Positions 1 to 11,939 of a stretch of DNA of 64,000 nucleotides are shown in pieces. Origin of the DNA: Xiphydria camelus (Eukaryota > Arthropoda > Insecta > Hymenoptera > Xiphydriidae); the NCBI GenBank assembly GCA_963678675.1, contig OY783196.1, positions 28,436,827 to 28,500,826 on the forward strand. The letters are read 5' to 3'. The notes beneath the pieces are model-generated. The model was given only the letters and a program-made list of their open reading frames with translations, did not search any database and had not been told where the DNA came from. Each line of letters starts with the position of its first letter. Position 1 is the first letter of the stretch. A program made the position numbers and the translations under genes.

Positions 1-2001
1 TACAAAAAAATCAAAGAATGTTTTCTATTAATTTTGCGATAGCATGTATACGCGAATGTCATTTGTAATTAACGAGTGATTTTAATATTAATTCGTTGCT
101 AACTAGAGCTGATAGATTGATTTAAGCTTACATCGCGTGCTACGAAATTTAATCTCGATCTAATAGTATCGTCGAATCGTCATAGTCGAAACGAAAATTT
201 CTATCGCGTTTATTTCCATATTTTTCTCTTCCTCTTGGATTTAAAGTCTTCCAATTAAAATCGAAAAAGTTAATAGATGAATTCTATTATTTACTACGAT
301 TCATTAATATCGTTGATTGATATTCTACGAGATTGCGCTTTAAAATTATTATTATTATTAATGCTGAATTACGTTCACTTGTTATATTTTCAATTGTAAA
401 CATTCTTAAAGAGATATTCGACGTATTTTTGAATGCTTTGAAATATTCAGATATTAGGAATTAATTCGAACTGCAACTTAGTTTTTTTTTTAATTTAGCA
501 TCCTGAAAGGGTGGATCCACACGAATAGATTTGATAACAAATCAGACATTAACCGTGGTACAAACTATTTAGCGATGGACATATAAATATAAAAACAGAG
601 TTTCTCTACTGTGGTATCATCGTTCCCGTGAACGAGATTCAGCTCTTTCACATCCATTAATTGATACCTAATTCTTTCAAACAAACTGAGGAAAAATTAA
701 TTACTCGCCGCGAGCAGCAGAGTTGAGTGAAATAAAGATAGGAATTAGTTTCTTATTTCTCCAAATAATAATACGATTATCTGTTTAAAATTTCCCCACT
801 GACCGAAAAACTGATACAGTCCATGGAAAGCAGTACAACGACTCGCAATGACCTGCAGGCTGTGTAGAAATATTGATAGAAACGAATTGAACTTACGACG
901 AAAGAATTAACTCATTGTCTATCTGAAAAACTTATAGCTGAATTCTTTTAAATTTGGCCCTTGTCAAGTTCCGCGAGTATCAATCCGTTTCAATCTATTC
1001 TATTTTACACGGGAGATTTATAGGATCCATCCTTTTATCAAGTTTCTCCCGAGATTCGTTGACAAAGGAGAATATAAGCGCATTGTATACATAAGCCTTC
1101 CAGTGTAGGTACAGGCAATAATTTAAGAAGCTTTTAGTGACACACACTCTATATCCACAAAAATGTATATAACCATTGCGAAGATATACCGATAAAATAT
1201 ATGTATATACGATAAAAGAGGATTACAGAAGGTAATAATATATTGTAATAAAGAGGAAACTAATAAATAGAGAGATCTACTAACATTAAACCGATTTATG
1301 TTGAACAATCATTTAATTTATTGTGAAAAATCGATATCTTTACAAATCAGAACAGTGATAATTCAATCACGATTATTTCATTTTGCTACAATTCCAAAAA
1401 ATTATTTCAAGTAATTTCCAGCGTCATAGAATGTATAGGACCCATATTTTCTTCGATCTGAGTGTGCGAGTAGCTGATCCGCCTTATCAAGTTTTGTACG
1501 TAATAAAGAAGCTCTTATACATATATCACATTCTATTCTATTTAAAACTAGATTATTCGAACTATACATGCGACAGTAAATATTAAATAAATATACATAA
1601 GATAAAGAAACATACGTAATATCGCTTACGTGATTGGCACGTGGAAGCGACAGGTAATTTGAACGGTGCCTTCCATATGAAGTTGGTCGCGAATTCAGTT
1701 GACACGTCAAGTGCGCGGTGTCAGCGCCAGTCTGCGCCAGTCAGCGCGAGGTGCACAGTAGGGAGTGTTTATGAAATGCTTACGTATCGCCGATAACGTT
1801 TAAACATTGCGAAGGATTTTCGGAATGTTATATATAAATACGCAGAGTTGAAAAAATTATTTCGCATCCGAATCGAAACAAAACCAGGCCCGTATCAACG
1901 TAATGTAATGTTTCAACTGTAGCAGAGGTTAACTCGTACGAGACAGATTGCGCGATATGATTGTTCGACCGGGAGAAGAGTCAACGTAGAAGTTAAAAGA
2001 A
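1..2001. other. AT-rich non-coding stretch upstream of the transporter gene
   Basis: No credible coding exon was seen on either strand; the open frames are short, AT-driven and lack family motifs. Around 1719-1752 there is a GC-richer patch with a short imperfect repeat of 'cagtctgcgccagt' type. It lies just upstream of the SLC17A9-like start, so this end probably holds that gene's promoter and 5' UTR. Elsewhere I see only poly-A/T and an ATT microsatellite near 346-360. Confidence 0.6.
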
Positions 2002-4563
2002 ATGCCGAGACTGACAATGCTGCCGCGTACTTCGCGAATCGTGGCATTGTGCTCGGCGGCAAATTTTATAAATGCGGCAGACAGAGTCATCATGCCGATT
2101 GCTATAGTTCCTATGACCGATGAATTCAAGTGGAACCTTCATTGGCAAGGCTGGATCCTCTCAGCCTTTGCATTTGGATACTTTACCAGCCAGGTAAATA
2201 CATCATATTCAAACTACCAGTTTTCCTATTACATTTAAGGATTAAAGATCGTAACGACAAAGTTTCAGAGTAAATCTGAAATGCAACAAGCAAATAAAGT
2301 AAAATTGAAGTTATATCGGCATATCTCATATATGATTTTATTCCCACCTCTGAAATTGATTCGTATTTTCTTCAGATAATCGGCGCCAGTACTGCAAATC
2401 GCTTTGGAAGTAAAACAGTTTTGATGTCTGCTGTACTGTCATGGTCCATTACTACTGTCGTTACTCCACTCTTGGCGCATTCTGTCACGTTACTCGTGAT
2501 TTGCAGGGTGATTCTTGGGCTTGGAGAAGGCTTAGGTAAGGTTTTATTTTTTACTTAAGTATGATTTCACGATAAAGGATTCAAAATGATATAAAAGTCT
2601 CATTTCATCAATGCACGTAATTAAGGATGTATGGGCGGCATTTCAAATCACCAAGAAGTGGCTGGAACTGTTACAAGTATTAGGTATATTTATACAAAAT
2701 CCATGTGCAATATTTCAAAAAGATTTACAACGCAGTTTTTGAGAATTGTATATTTAAAGCTGGGTTCTTATGCATAGGAGCTTATAGTAAACACTATCAG
2801 AAAAGTGATTTTCTTTTATTTTCCATTCCAATAGACATAGCACAAAGAATCTAATTAAAAATTGATATAATTTAGAATGTATATTTATAAACGTTCATGC
2901 TAAAAATGAAAAACTTTTAAAAAGCCATTCAGGAATAGTGATGGAAAGTAAAAACGAAAATGGCAACCAATGGACCTAGCAATGTTTTTGCAGGTCACCA
3001 GGAAAAGGAAAAGAACTATCAATAAAGTCACTTCGCGTCATCCTCATCCATGATATTGGACTATACACCCTGTACATCCTCAAAGAAAGTCCGTTTCTTA
3101 GAATTTTACTCGTGAAACAATAAATTGTAAAAGGCTCTTGTTCTTCTTACAGGCCTGCCAGTAATATTTCACTTGTTCGCTCATAGCGTGCCAGTCGAGG
3201 AGCGATCTCGAGCTTTTGGTTATCTCGTGGCTGCCGGTTCCGTCGGTCAAGTTGTAGCTTCTGTTGTAAGTTTGCATGCCAATAATTTTATAATATTTAC
3301 ATAAATCGGCCGATTAAACGAGTTAAAGAAGTTATGGACTTTTAGTTACAAAGAATTAGACCAAACCGGCAAAGAAAAGCATTTCGTCCCATTGATACTA
3401 GTATTATCGAGTAATTCAGTGATCGATTATTAACAGTTGTGCCCAAATTTATCTTGGCAAACTGGATTCTACCTCTTTGGAACACTAGGTATCGTTTGGA
3501 CTTTATTATGGTTGGTTCTTTACCAAGAGTCAAACACCCAAGATGAAATTCCTCTGTTTTTACCTAAGGTAATGCTCGATATAGCCCTGGTTTTTTTGAG
3601 TCCCGTATTTATAAAACGAAGCGATAGATGAATGTATCCGTTCGTTCCTCGTGATTCTCAGATGGCACAAAATAGAAGCCTTCATTGGTCGGAGTTTATC
3701 TCTCATTGGCCTTTGTGGGCATTGTACGTAGCGCATTTCGCTATGAATTGGAGTAACTACATAATTCTGCAATGGCTACCCACTTACTTAGCGAGAAACT
3801 TGTCTGCCAATAAAGAGAGCATCAGTTTAACTGCTGTGCCATACATTATTAATTCTCTCGTGGGCATTGGTGAGTGCTGTAATCGAAACTATTTCATTTC
3901 CAATTTTGTCGCGATATTTAGCAAGGATTTTTTTGCCCAAACATTATATCGAAATGTCTTTCCCCTATCAGTCGCCGGACACAGTGCGGATAATTTCATA
4001 CAGAAAAGGTGGTCAGTTCTGTCCGTTAGAAGATTAATGACAAACATCGGGCTCGTCGGACCTGGAGCATTTTTATTAGCTTTTTGCGCCGTCGACAATC
4101 TGCTACTAGCAGTCGTGTGAGTAACATCTTATGCAGGGTGCCTGTGTCAGCAGGTGACGGATTTTTACCACACTTTTTATACACGGTAGAAAATGTTTCC
4201 ATCCAAACAGCTTCATCTCGATATCCATGGGACTTTGCGCGTGCAATTCCGCCGGACATCTCAGCAATCATGCAGATATAGCCCCCAACCATGCTGGAAT
4301 AACTTTTGCTATATCTAACACTATAGTGGGTATTTTACGTTATATACAGTTGATGTGTGGCGTGAAATAAGGGAGCACCGGGTATCTCGCGTGTTATTTT
4401 ATTACAGGCCACTATACCCGGAATTCTATGCGGTCCTCTAACGGCAGAATTAGTGACGGCATCGCAAGGAAGGTGGATGCCAGTTTTTGTCTTGGCAGCC
4501 GCAGTGAACTTTACTGGTGCTATAATCTACCAAACGCATAGTTCGGCTCTTCCAGTATTGTGA
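2002..4563 (+). CDS. SLC17A9: SLC17A9-like major facilitator (vesicular nucleotide transporter family)
   Basis: Eight exons join in frame into about 406 residues: 2002-2193, 2376-2535, 3153-3265, 3437-3568, 3662-3869, 3972-4116, 4211-4325 and 4408-4563 (stop TGA). The first exon carries the typical SLC17 start of helix 1 (CSAANFINAADRVIMPIAIV), followed by the WQGWILSAFAFGYF segment of helix 2. Later exons hold more hydrophobic helices and a conserved IAPNHAGITFAISNT loop near the C-terminus. The family moves organic anions; vertebrate SLC17A9 loads ATP into secretory vesicles and lysosomes using membrane potential. The substrate here is inferred from similarity, and other SLC17 members are possible. 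The gene is tail-to-tail with the minus-strand gene ending at 5255. Length is close to the family norm (about 430). Confidence 0.85.
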
Positions 4564-5254
4564 TAGCCTCTACTTGACAATTGAACTGACGATTGCGAAA
4601 ATCGCATCACTACCACAAAGACTAAAAGGAAAACAAATCCCGTAGATTGTCCTACGAATGTTACTCATTCTCAATAGTGCGGTGTACAAGATGTCGACCC
4701 GTTCAAGAACATATCGATTGACTTTAAAGTTTATATAATAATCGATCTTTCAGTGTCATTTAACTGACTGATCCCCAGTGAGCCAGTGGGCTTAATTTAC
4801 TCAAAAATTACGGTGCAATTGGAAAGGTGTAAATCAACGACGTGTGCATGACGACGGTGCATTTGAACGAGAGCGTGAGATACGAGAGACTTTTTAAATA
4901 TCGTCACAAAGGAGATTCTTGAACCGTAGTATTTACCGGTACAAGTTTTATTTTGTACTTAGCGGACGACTTGTACATTGTGTAAAGCATAATAATGTAT
5001 ATAAAACACTTTAACTTTCATATATCGCATCTAAAATATCAGATCCTTAATGTATTCAGGACGTGCCATTTTGTTGGCGGTCATTATTTTGGAACGGAAG
5101 AAATTCATGCGTGATCCTCGCTACCTTTTTTCATTTATGGTGACCGCTTGAAATGAACGATCCCCCGAGAACTGCATGCATGTGTTCCGGTACGACGTAC
5201 CGATCTTCTTCACGCGGTCCTCTTCGTTATTAAGGTGATATGTGTTCAAAGTTC
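4564..5254. other. Shared 3' region between two convergent genes
   Basis: This 691-bp spacer separates the stop of the SLC17A9-like gene (+) from the stop of the uncharacterised gene (-). No open frame or RNA gene was recognised. It presumably holds both 3' UTRs. It is AT-rich, and no repeat stands out. Confidence 0.5.
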
Positions 5255-8232
5255 TCAGCCTTCTCGTCCAATTAACCGATCAGCCGATTGCGCGTGTGAA
5301 GTGATCCTTTTTGAACCAGAACGACCGAACATATGGTGTGAACCGGACGACAAGCCCTTTCTCAGGTAATTTGATTTCAGCACTTGCGTCATCAAATGCA
5401 TCGGCATTTGCGTTTCCATTCCATTCAAACCCATCTCCACGAATGGATTTTCCTCTTTCAGCGACGTGTCGCCTATTTGATTCGACGCATTGGAAGAGTC
5501 CGACCTAACGATTTGTCGACAGCGCACTTCGTTCAGATAAGGTAACGTATTGGTTGCATCCAAAACATTTCTCACTGTCTTCATTTTCTTGTCAAAGTTT
5601 ATTTTACATCCGGACTCGGTATTGGTTTTCGTCGAATTCAAGTCGGGGTCGCCAAAGGTCGATGTACATTCGTTAATATTACTTAAAGTATACTCTTCCT
5701 TATTTCGCGTATCAACTCTCATATCATGAATATTTAACTTATCCAGCATATCGGAAACTTCTTCGGAAGTTGGATAAAGAGTCTTTTTCTGAGCCTCGTC
5801 TTTTTTATTCTCTTTCTTGAAATCCAATCTATGCTTCTCCAAGTATCCTTCCACCTTAGATTGTAGTGCAGAAGCTTCCTTTTCCTCAATTTCTTCTACT
5901 CCTTTTACCGACTTTGCATTCTTCTTACTTTGAACTTTAGATGGTGGTTCGTGTACAGTCTGTAAATTGTTACTGTCTACTCCAAGTGTGTCGTATGACT
6001 TATAGTCGACATCATCAGTTGCATTCATTCTTGGGCTTAATGCGTTGAACTTTCTTCGAATGTCAGTATCGGCAACATTTTGATCAGGCAGAAATGGTTC
6101 CCTTGAAAATGGTCGATAAGGATTCACGTTGAAGAAATCGTGACAGAAATTCGTATCCTCCATTTGCAGCAATTCGTTCAGATTTTTCAAATCGATAATT
6201 TTTTCTTCAGCTGTTATTTTTTTAGGGAATAGCATATTTTTTATCTGGCTAGTCTTTTCCTCGAACGTTACACGAGGTGGTATCTTCTGAAATGTTTTCA
6301 CAGCACCCTTATGCAAGTAATCATTTGCATCTGAGTCCAAATACGATCGTTGCATCTTGTCCAATTGGCCAGTCATCTTCTCTAACGTTTCATACAACTT
6401 CCTCGTGTGTGTACTCCCAACGCAATCTTTGCCTCGAGCCCAGTTTCTCTTTTGCCGCAACATTTCCCAATTCGACTTCACATTTTCCACTTCTCGATCA
6501 ATTTTGTAATCTTCGAAAGGCTTACCTATTTAAACAATATAAGACGTATACAAATATATCACACACATGCAGTGGAGCATACTTTTGCTTGGACGCCTCT
6601 TCGTTAATTTTTTACGCCCATCCGCGTGATCGTATTTGCCAATCTCCAGTAATAGTGATTTTTTAGTAATGCTACTAGTATTTTCTTTCCTCATTGAAAT
6701 ATCGATCATCGAATCGACTGGACTTAATTTTGAAAATGAAACAACAGACTTGCGTATTTCTTGCACACTTCTCGTTCCTCCGACTGAAGGAAAAGGATCT
6801 ATTAAAAAATTACGGGAATAAAAATTATTCTGTAACGCCTGTTAAATGCTAAAACGTTATCTCTCTCCAGATTTGATAACTTACAACAGGTATTGAGGGG
6901 GTTCCGTAAATTTTTCTTATCTACCCGACGACGATTTGGACTTTGTTTGACCTCTGACTGTTTTAAATGCGAGTTTTTCTCAATCGAACCAAATTCATAT
7001 ACAAAATTGTTCGTCGCCATGATTCTTTTAGTAAACTGAGGCATTTGAACACTCCTTTCTAGTCTCGCAACGTTCCCACTTGGCTAGTAATATAAATCAC
7101 AGCATTTAATGAATTAATGAATTCTATGGATCGACAGCTAATGTTGTATTGTATTATTTTTCTCTGTACCTCGTTACTTTGAATTCGTCTCCCTTGGGTA
7201 CAAACGTTATTCGCGTTTTTCTTAGAGTCTTCTTCGTGCAGTTCTCCCGTATTGCCGTTTTTAATATCTTGCACTGCTAGCACGGCTGCTATGACTTTAT
7301 TTCTATCAACTTTTCGAATGCGAGTTCTACAGAGAAATCAAATGTCGTTTAAAAAAAAAACTAAACAAGATCTGTAGTCAAAGGAGCTCTAAATCGACTA
7401 GTGGCAGTTATCTATAAACTGTTAATTACATACTTGTTATAAATATAGACCCGTATATAATCTTCAATGACTTTCTCAGGATTCACAAAATGTTGAAAGT
7501 TAAATTTTACTTTATTTCCACTCCTAACAAATGATTTATCGTTGAACGCGCAAGATGTCGAGCTCGAGTATTTTACTTTTTCTGTATTACTGAAAATCAT
7601 AAGGTGGCGAGCAATATTATTAGAATCAGTTTCGTTACGACATTCGTTCTGCATACACAAGCATACTGACTTTGGTGCTGGCTTCTTGCTATCGCTTGAT
7701 TTAACAGCCGTAACAATTTTTCTATCAAATAGTTGCTCAGGACTTTGTACAAAAAACGAAAGTCCGTTAATCCGGTCTCTGTCTATTCGACTTTGAGGAG
7801 ATTGCAATTTCGGTGATGTCTTTGTCACTTGTTGACACGGCAAAAAAGCGGGAAGACAATGAGAGCTCGAGCAACTAGAAAAATCACTGCAAATCCGTTC
7901 CACTTGCGGTTTCGAAAGTGATGGAAACTCTTTCTTCCCTTCGCTGTTGAGCCACCAGTGTACTAACGATCTGTAATATCATCAATTAGATCGACTTCAT
8001 TTAGGATATGCGGAGAATCCTAGGAAATGTATTTGAAATAAGCGGATAGTTTTTAAGAGTCATCGTGTACTAAGTTTCGTCAGCAGAAATTCACCAATTC
8101 TGCAATGCAAGCTTGACATCTCTTTAAAGTATACTTGGTGCGTTGATACGTGTCTCGAAGATCCACGTCGGTGCCGCTATCCTCCTGGCTATCAGCTTTG
8201 GTCGTTTCTTCATTGACAGATGACTCTTCCAT
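5255..8232 (-). CDS. Uncharacterised 809-residue hydrophilic protein
   Basis: I do not recognise this protein. Six exons join in consistent phase: 8232-8135, 7970-7434, 7326-7170, 7035-6885, 6798-6583 and 6525-5255. I chose the start at 8232 because it opens an acidic N-terminus (MEESSVNEETTKADSQEDSG) that can splice in phase to the second exon. The exon 1 donor at 8134 is less certain, because a second donor at 8094 gives a frame that soon stops. The protein has no signal peptide or membrane segment and is rich in Lys, Glu, Ser and Asn. It has charged segments that may be helical, such as LKNLNELLQMED, and a Trp-containing N-terminal patch (SLVHWWLNSEGKKEF). That patch faintly recalls the centriolar protein SPICE1, too weakly to name it. 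It is probably an intracellular scaffold-type protein; the function is unknown. Confidence 0.7.
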
Positions 8233-10107
8233 TAACCCACGAGCCAGTGCATGGTAATAAATTTTCTTTTAACCCTCATCGATCCTCTCCAAGCGATACG
8301 CGTGATCAGCCGTAGTCGTTCATTTATTTCAAAACGTTTCTGAACTCCATTTATTAGTGGTCTACGATCACGCTTACACTAAACATCAAGGTCTTAATTT
8401 CATCATTCTCATTCGGAACTAATTTGCTTCTCTATAAGTAGATTTCTTTCATACAGAGTAGACCTCTCTATACAAATTACTGCTATCTCATCCAGAGGTC
8501 AGTAACACTTGAGCGTAAATTAACTTCTAAATCATAATACAAGGAAGAGAGAGTACAGGAACGATACGTCACGCCTCAATAGCATTTATCAGTCTTTATT
8601 CGTAACTAATCGACAGATCAAAATATATTTATATATCTAATATACCTTAACAGTTTTTGATAACGACAAAAGCAAGAAAAAAACCGGCACGACAACTTTA
8701 CGCAACCAAATTGAAATCAAGTCCAGCTTGATCCTTCTCGTGTATCTCTTCCGCGATAAATGTCGAAGATTGAAAAAGCTTTATTATTATATATTACGGC
8801 GACTGACTCCATTATCCTATAAAAACACATATTTCACTCATAAAAATGTGCTTCTTTCCATTTAGTACTTCTTTCTCTTTTTGGTATAACTCGCTGTGTG
8901 GATGGTCGCGTGAGCGAATACTGGATGCTACTTTTCATCAAACAACGCGACAGCGAAATACGATCGTATGAATAATTACGCGTTAAATACTCCACTGCTT
9001 TTTTTATATTCCATAACATGACGTTTCGACGATGTCGAAAAATTTCAATCATCGCCGTCGATCATTTCTAATGATCGACAAATACTTTCTTATATTTTGT
9101 GCTTTTCTATTAGCGATTATATATTCTCTCCATGTTGTAACGCTTCCTAGTTTTATCGATCGAATCGAAGATGTGTGCGTCAATTCACAAGAAGAAACCT
9201 TCGTCCCTTCTTCCGTAGAAGCTTCGGAATCTCCCGTCCTTAAAAACGAGTCCAGGCTGACGAGCGCAAAGATACGTGAATAAAATTAGTACCGTGTAAG
9301 TACTTACAATTAATCGTTCGCGTGATAAAAATTCTATTCTCGAACGTGTCAGCTCACCACTTTAAAATCGGTAATAGAACGTTACCAAGGAGAAAGACTC
9401 GAATTAAAGTTCAAACTAAAATCGCGCACGATCTCGTTTTACCGAACAATTAATTTACCTATACGCGCACGAATACCCGATTTTTCTAAATACTTTTTTG
9501 CGACGTCCATGTCTATATCCAATTTTTACCTACGTACAATATAGAACTCTTCGATGAAAGAATGGATTTCAAAGTAAAAAGCATTCATCTCAGTACTGAG
9601 ATCTGAATTGAGGATAATTTCTTTCCAATCACGTCTCAAGTCTTCTGAGGTGATTTTGTACACTATATCTCTCTTACATTTCCCACCTCCCTATTTTCTT
9701 TTATCGTATTTCAAAATTTGAAACCTGCTCATGCAAAAAATACGATCCGAATCTTAACTTTTTGATGAATACTAGCATTAGGCCCTTGTCCCTTTCGACG
9801 AACCTGAAGCATCATTGCTTCTTCGTCATTCCTCTATAACATTCGACGAATCCAGTGAATCAAGACACGTTAATAGATTTAAGTATGTTACGATTACTTT
9901 AGAGAATATGCGTCGTATTGACTATTCGCAATTACGTAGTCAGAAACTTCGTCCTCGCTGGATTTTGTACGATTGAACAAGATAGTAGTTCGAATCATTT
10001 AATCTTAAAATTGGATGTAATTCATTCTGTCTCTCTGTACCTTTCTCCCTGCCTCGTCGTTCGCGCGTTAATGATCTCGAAAAAAGGCTAGGATTTCTTT
10101 TTCTTAT
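8233..10107. other. Spacer between the 809-residue gene and TMEM53
   Basis: This 1.9-kb region is mostly AT-rich non-coding DNA. Its left end should hold the promoter of the minus-strand gene starting at 8232. Its right end should hold the 3' UTR of TMEM53. One small plus-strand frame with a membrane segment (9032-9283) is listed separately. No repeats or RNA genes were recognised. Confidence 0.5.
9032..9283 (+). CDS. Candidate small single-pass membrane protein (83 residues)
   Basis: A single uninterrupted frame begins at an ATG and encodes a basic N-terminus (Arg/His-rich). This is followed by a clear hydrophobic helix of about 20 residues (YFLIFCAFLLAIIYSLHVV, about residues 24-42) and an acidic, Ser-rich tail ending in a stop. 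The basic-helix-acidic order fits a type II small membrane protein. However, I recognise no family, and a frame of this length can arise by chance in 1.9 kb of spacer. It may also be a terminal exon of an unseen gene. Treat it as a candidate only. Confidence 0.25.
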   Translation: MSKNFNHRRRSFLMIDKYFLIFCAFLLAIIYSLHVVTLPSFIDRIEDVCVNSQEETFVPSSVEASESPVLKNESRLTSAKIRE

Positions 10108-11939
10108 TTACATTTGCTGCTTGGACATTTCGTGCGGCAGCACGACTCGTTTGGTAAGCCCAGGGAAAGGTTTAAGGGACTCAGCCTGGTCGTCTTCCTG
10201 TTGCTTTGCCGCAATCGAGTCATTCTTCAGGCACTCGTGTATGAAACTGCACACGATGTTCACGTAGATGTTACGGTAGGTCGCATAGTGCTTCACGTGA
10301 GGCGAGTTTGTGAAGAGAACCAGTTGCACGCGAACACCACGCTCCGCTCGTCGACTCGCAAACTTCTCCACATCCTGTAATGTTACCGAAGCAAAAATGA
10401 AGAAGCTATTTGCATAAAATACCTATATTACGCTTCTCCAGTTGAAAAGCCGTCCGGCGCTCTACTCACCGCTGCCGGGATCAGTGTGTCAGTGTTCGAG
10501 TAGAGGAACAACTGAGGCCAAGAATTCTCCTCCTCGGCGAGGGCGATAGGATTCGTTTGCACGGGGCAGCCATCCTTCCAGGATTGCGCGATTATCTGTA
10601 AGTAATAAATAATAATATGTAAATCTTTAATGACAAAGAAGCTTTGGATAGCGTGTTTTTGTTCTCGTAGGCGGAATCGCAAGAATAACTCGCGTACCTC
10701 AAAGAGCCAGAGTATAGCGAGGAAGACCGTGATGAAGAAGGACATCGGTATATTCGTCAGCGGACGTCCACCGAGAATCGCGCTGATCGCTTTGAACAGC
10801 GAAGTGAGTCTCCTTTCCCCTGGAGCGCTGTCGAATATGACACCCTTCACCTGCGGGCGGAAGAGAAGAGCAACGGAGTGTAAGCATGATACGTGATAAA
10901 TCGTAATGCAACCGCTTAGTCTTGCAATTTAGTAATAAGTTGAATGTACGAATCGAATCTTCTCGCCGTTGTCGCTTAGTAATGAAGTTGAAAACTTGGC
11001 CAGATAAAACGCACTTAGTTTTCACCAGTGACACGCGTGCTCTCATATAAAAAAAACTCCCCCTACCTTGAGGGGAGTATCCGACCGCTGCATGGCAAAG
11101 CTAACGTGTTGATAGAGGAAAGCTCCGCCATTGCTGAAGACGTGAAAGAAGATCGGATGTTCGTTTAGGCTCATGTCCGAGATTAATCGAACGAGTCTCT
11201 TACCGATGTGTTGCATCCTTCCCCGTCTCCAAAACAAACATTCCACCGGTGCCGTATATCGCAGCGTTATACAGCTGTTGATACGACAATGACTTTTTAT
11301 CTACATGGCCCTTTCCGTCTTATGATACCAGCTTTTACCGGTATTTATCGAAATTTTCAAAGGCCCTAGTTACCCTTATTACTTCATCTTTAATTTTCTA
11401 CGAGGAAGTCGAAATTTCTGCAAATTCATAGTTAATAGAACGTATAGCGCTCTGAAGAAATTTCGCTCAGAAATTGAATCCCTTATCCGGTCTAAATCTC
11501 GTTGAAGTAAAACGAAATCCATCAAAGACGATATCCCCGATCGATAGACCGTCTATGCGATTATCTGCCGCCAAGCGTTGCCCCGCTATTTCAAGCCTCC
11601 CTGACTAACCCTGCCTGACTATCACGAACACCGAGTCGCAAAGCGAATGAGCATTATGCGATGAAATTGGTTCGATCGGAGCCCCGATCGATACCAAGTA
11701 TATCGGTACAATTTTCTATTGGCTCGCAGGACTCACCTTCTCTCCTCGTAAATCGCGCTATACTTGGCCAGGTATTTGTCCTGACAACCGGCCCATCCTA
11801 ACAGCACGACAACCGGAAGCTTGTCCTCGTCGTAAACGAAGACGAACTCCTCCCGTTGATCCTGACCGGCGGCACCCGGTGCCGTGTCTCTCGGTGTCGG
11901 GAATTTGATGTAATACTCGAGTTCGTCCTGCTCCGTCAT
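10108..11939 (-). CDS. TMEM53: TMEM53 homologue (DUF829 alpha/beta-hydrolase fold)
   Basis: Five exons sum to 318 residues: 11939-11737, 11274-11067, 10850-10698, 10595-10470 and 10374-10108. The match to vertebrate TMEM53 is strong: [20 protein letters not shown], then [15 protein letters not shown], then [15 protein letters not shown], then [13 protein letters not shown]. It ends with a segment resembling the human VSHLRDYPTYY region. The SNGG stands at the nucleophile elbow of the DUF829 hydrolase-like fold. A hydrophobic stretch of about residues 160-180 ([16 protein letters not shown]) is the likely membrane segment. Family members are nuclear-envelope or ER proteins; human TMEM53 restrains BMP-SMAD signalling at the nuclear envelope. 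I place the start at 11939 because the upstream in-frame extension to 12134 is Arg-rich and looks like 5' UTR. Confidence 0.92.

Noticed and set aside
8095..8134. Longer first exon of the 809-residue gene (donor at 8094)
   Set aside because: It would leave the next exon out of phase and reach a stop soon after; the donor at 8134 keeps the long frame.
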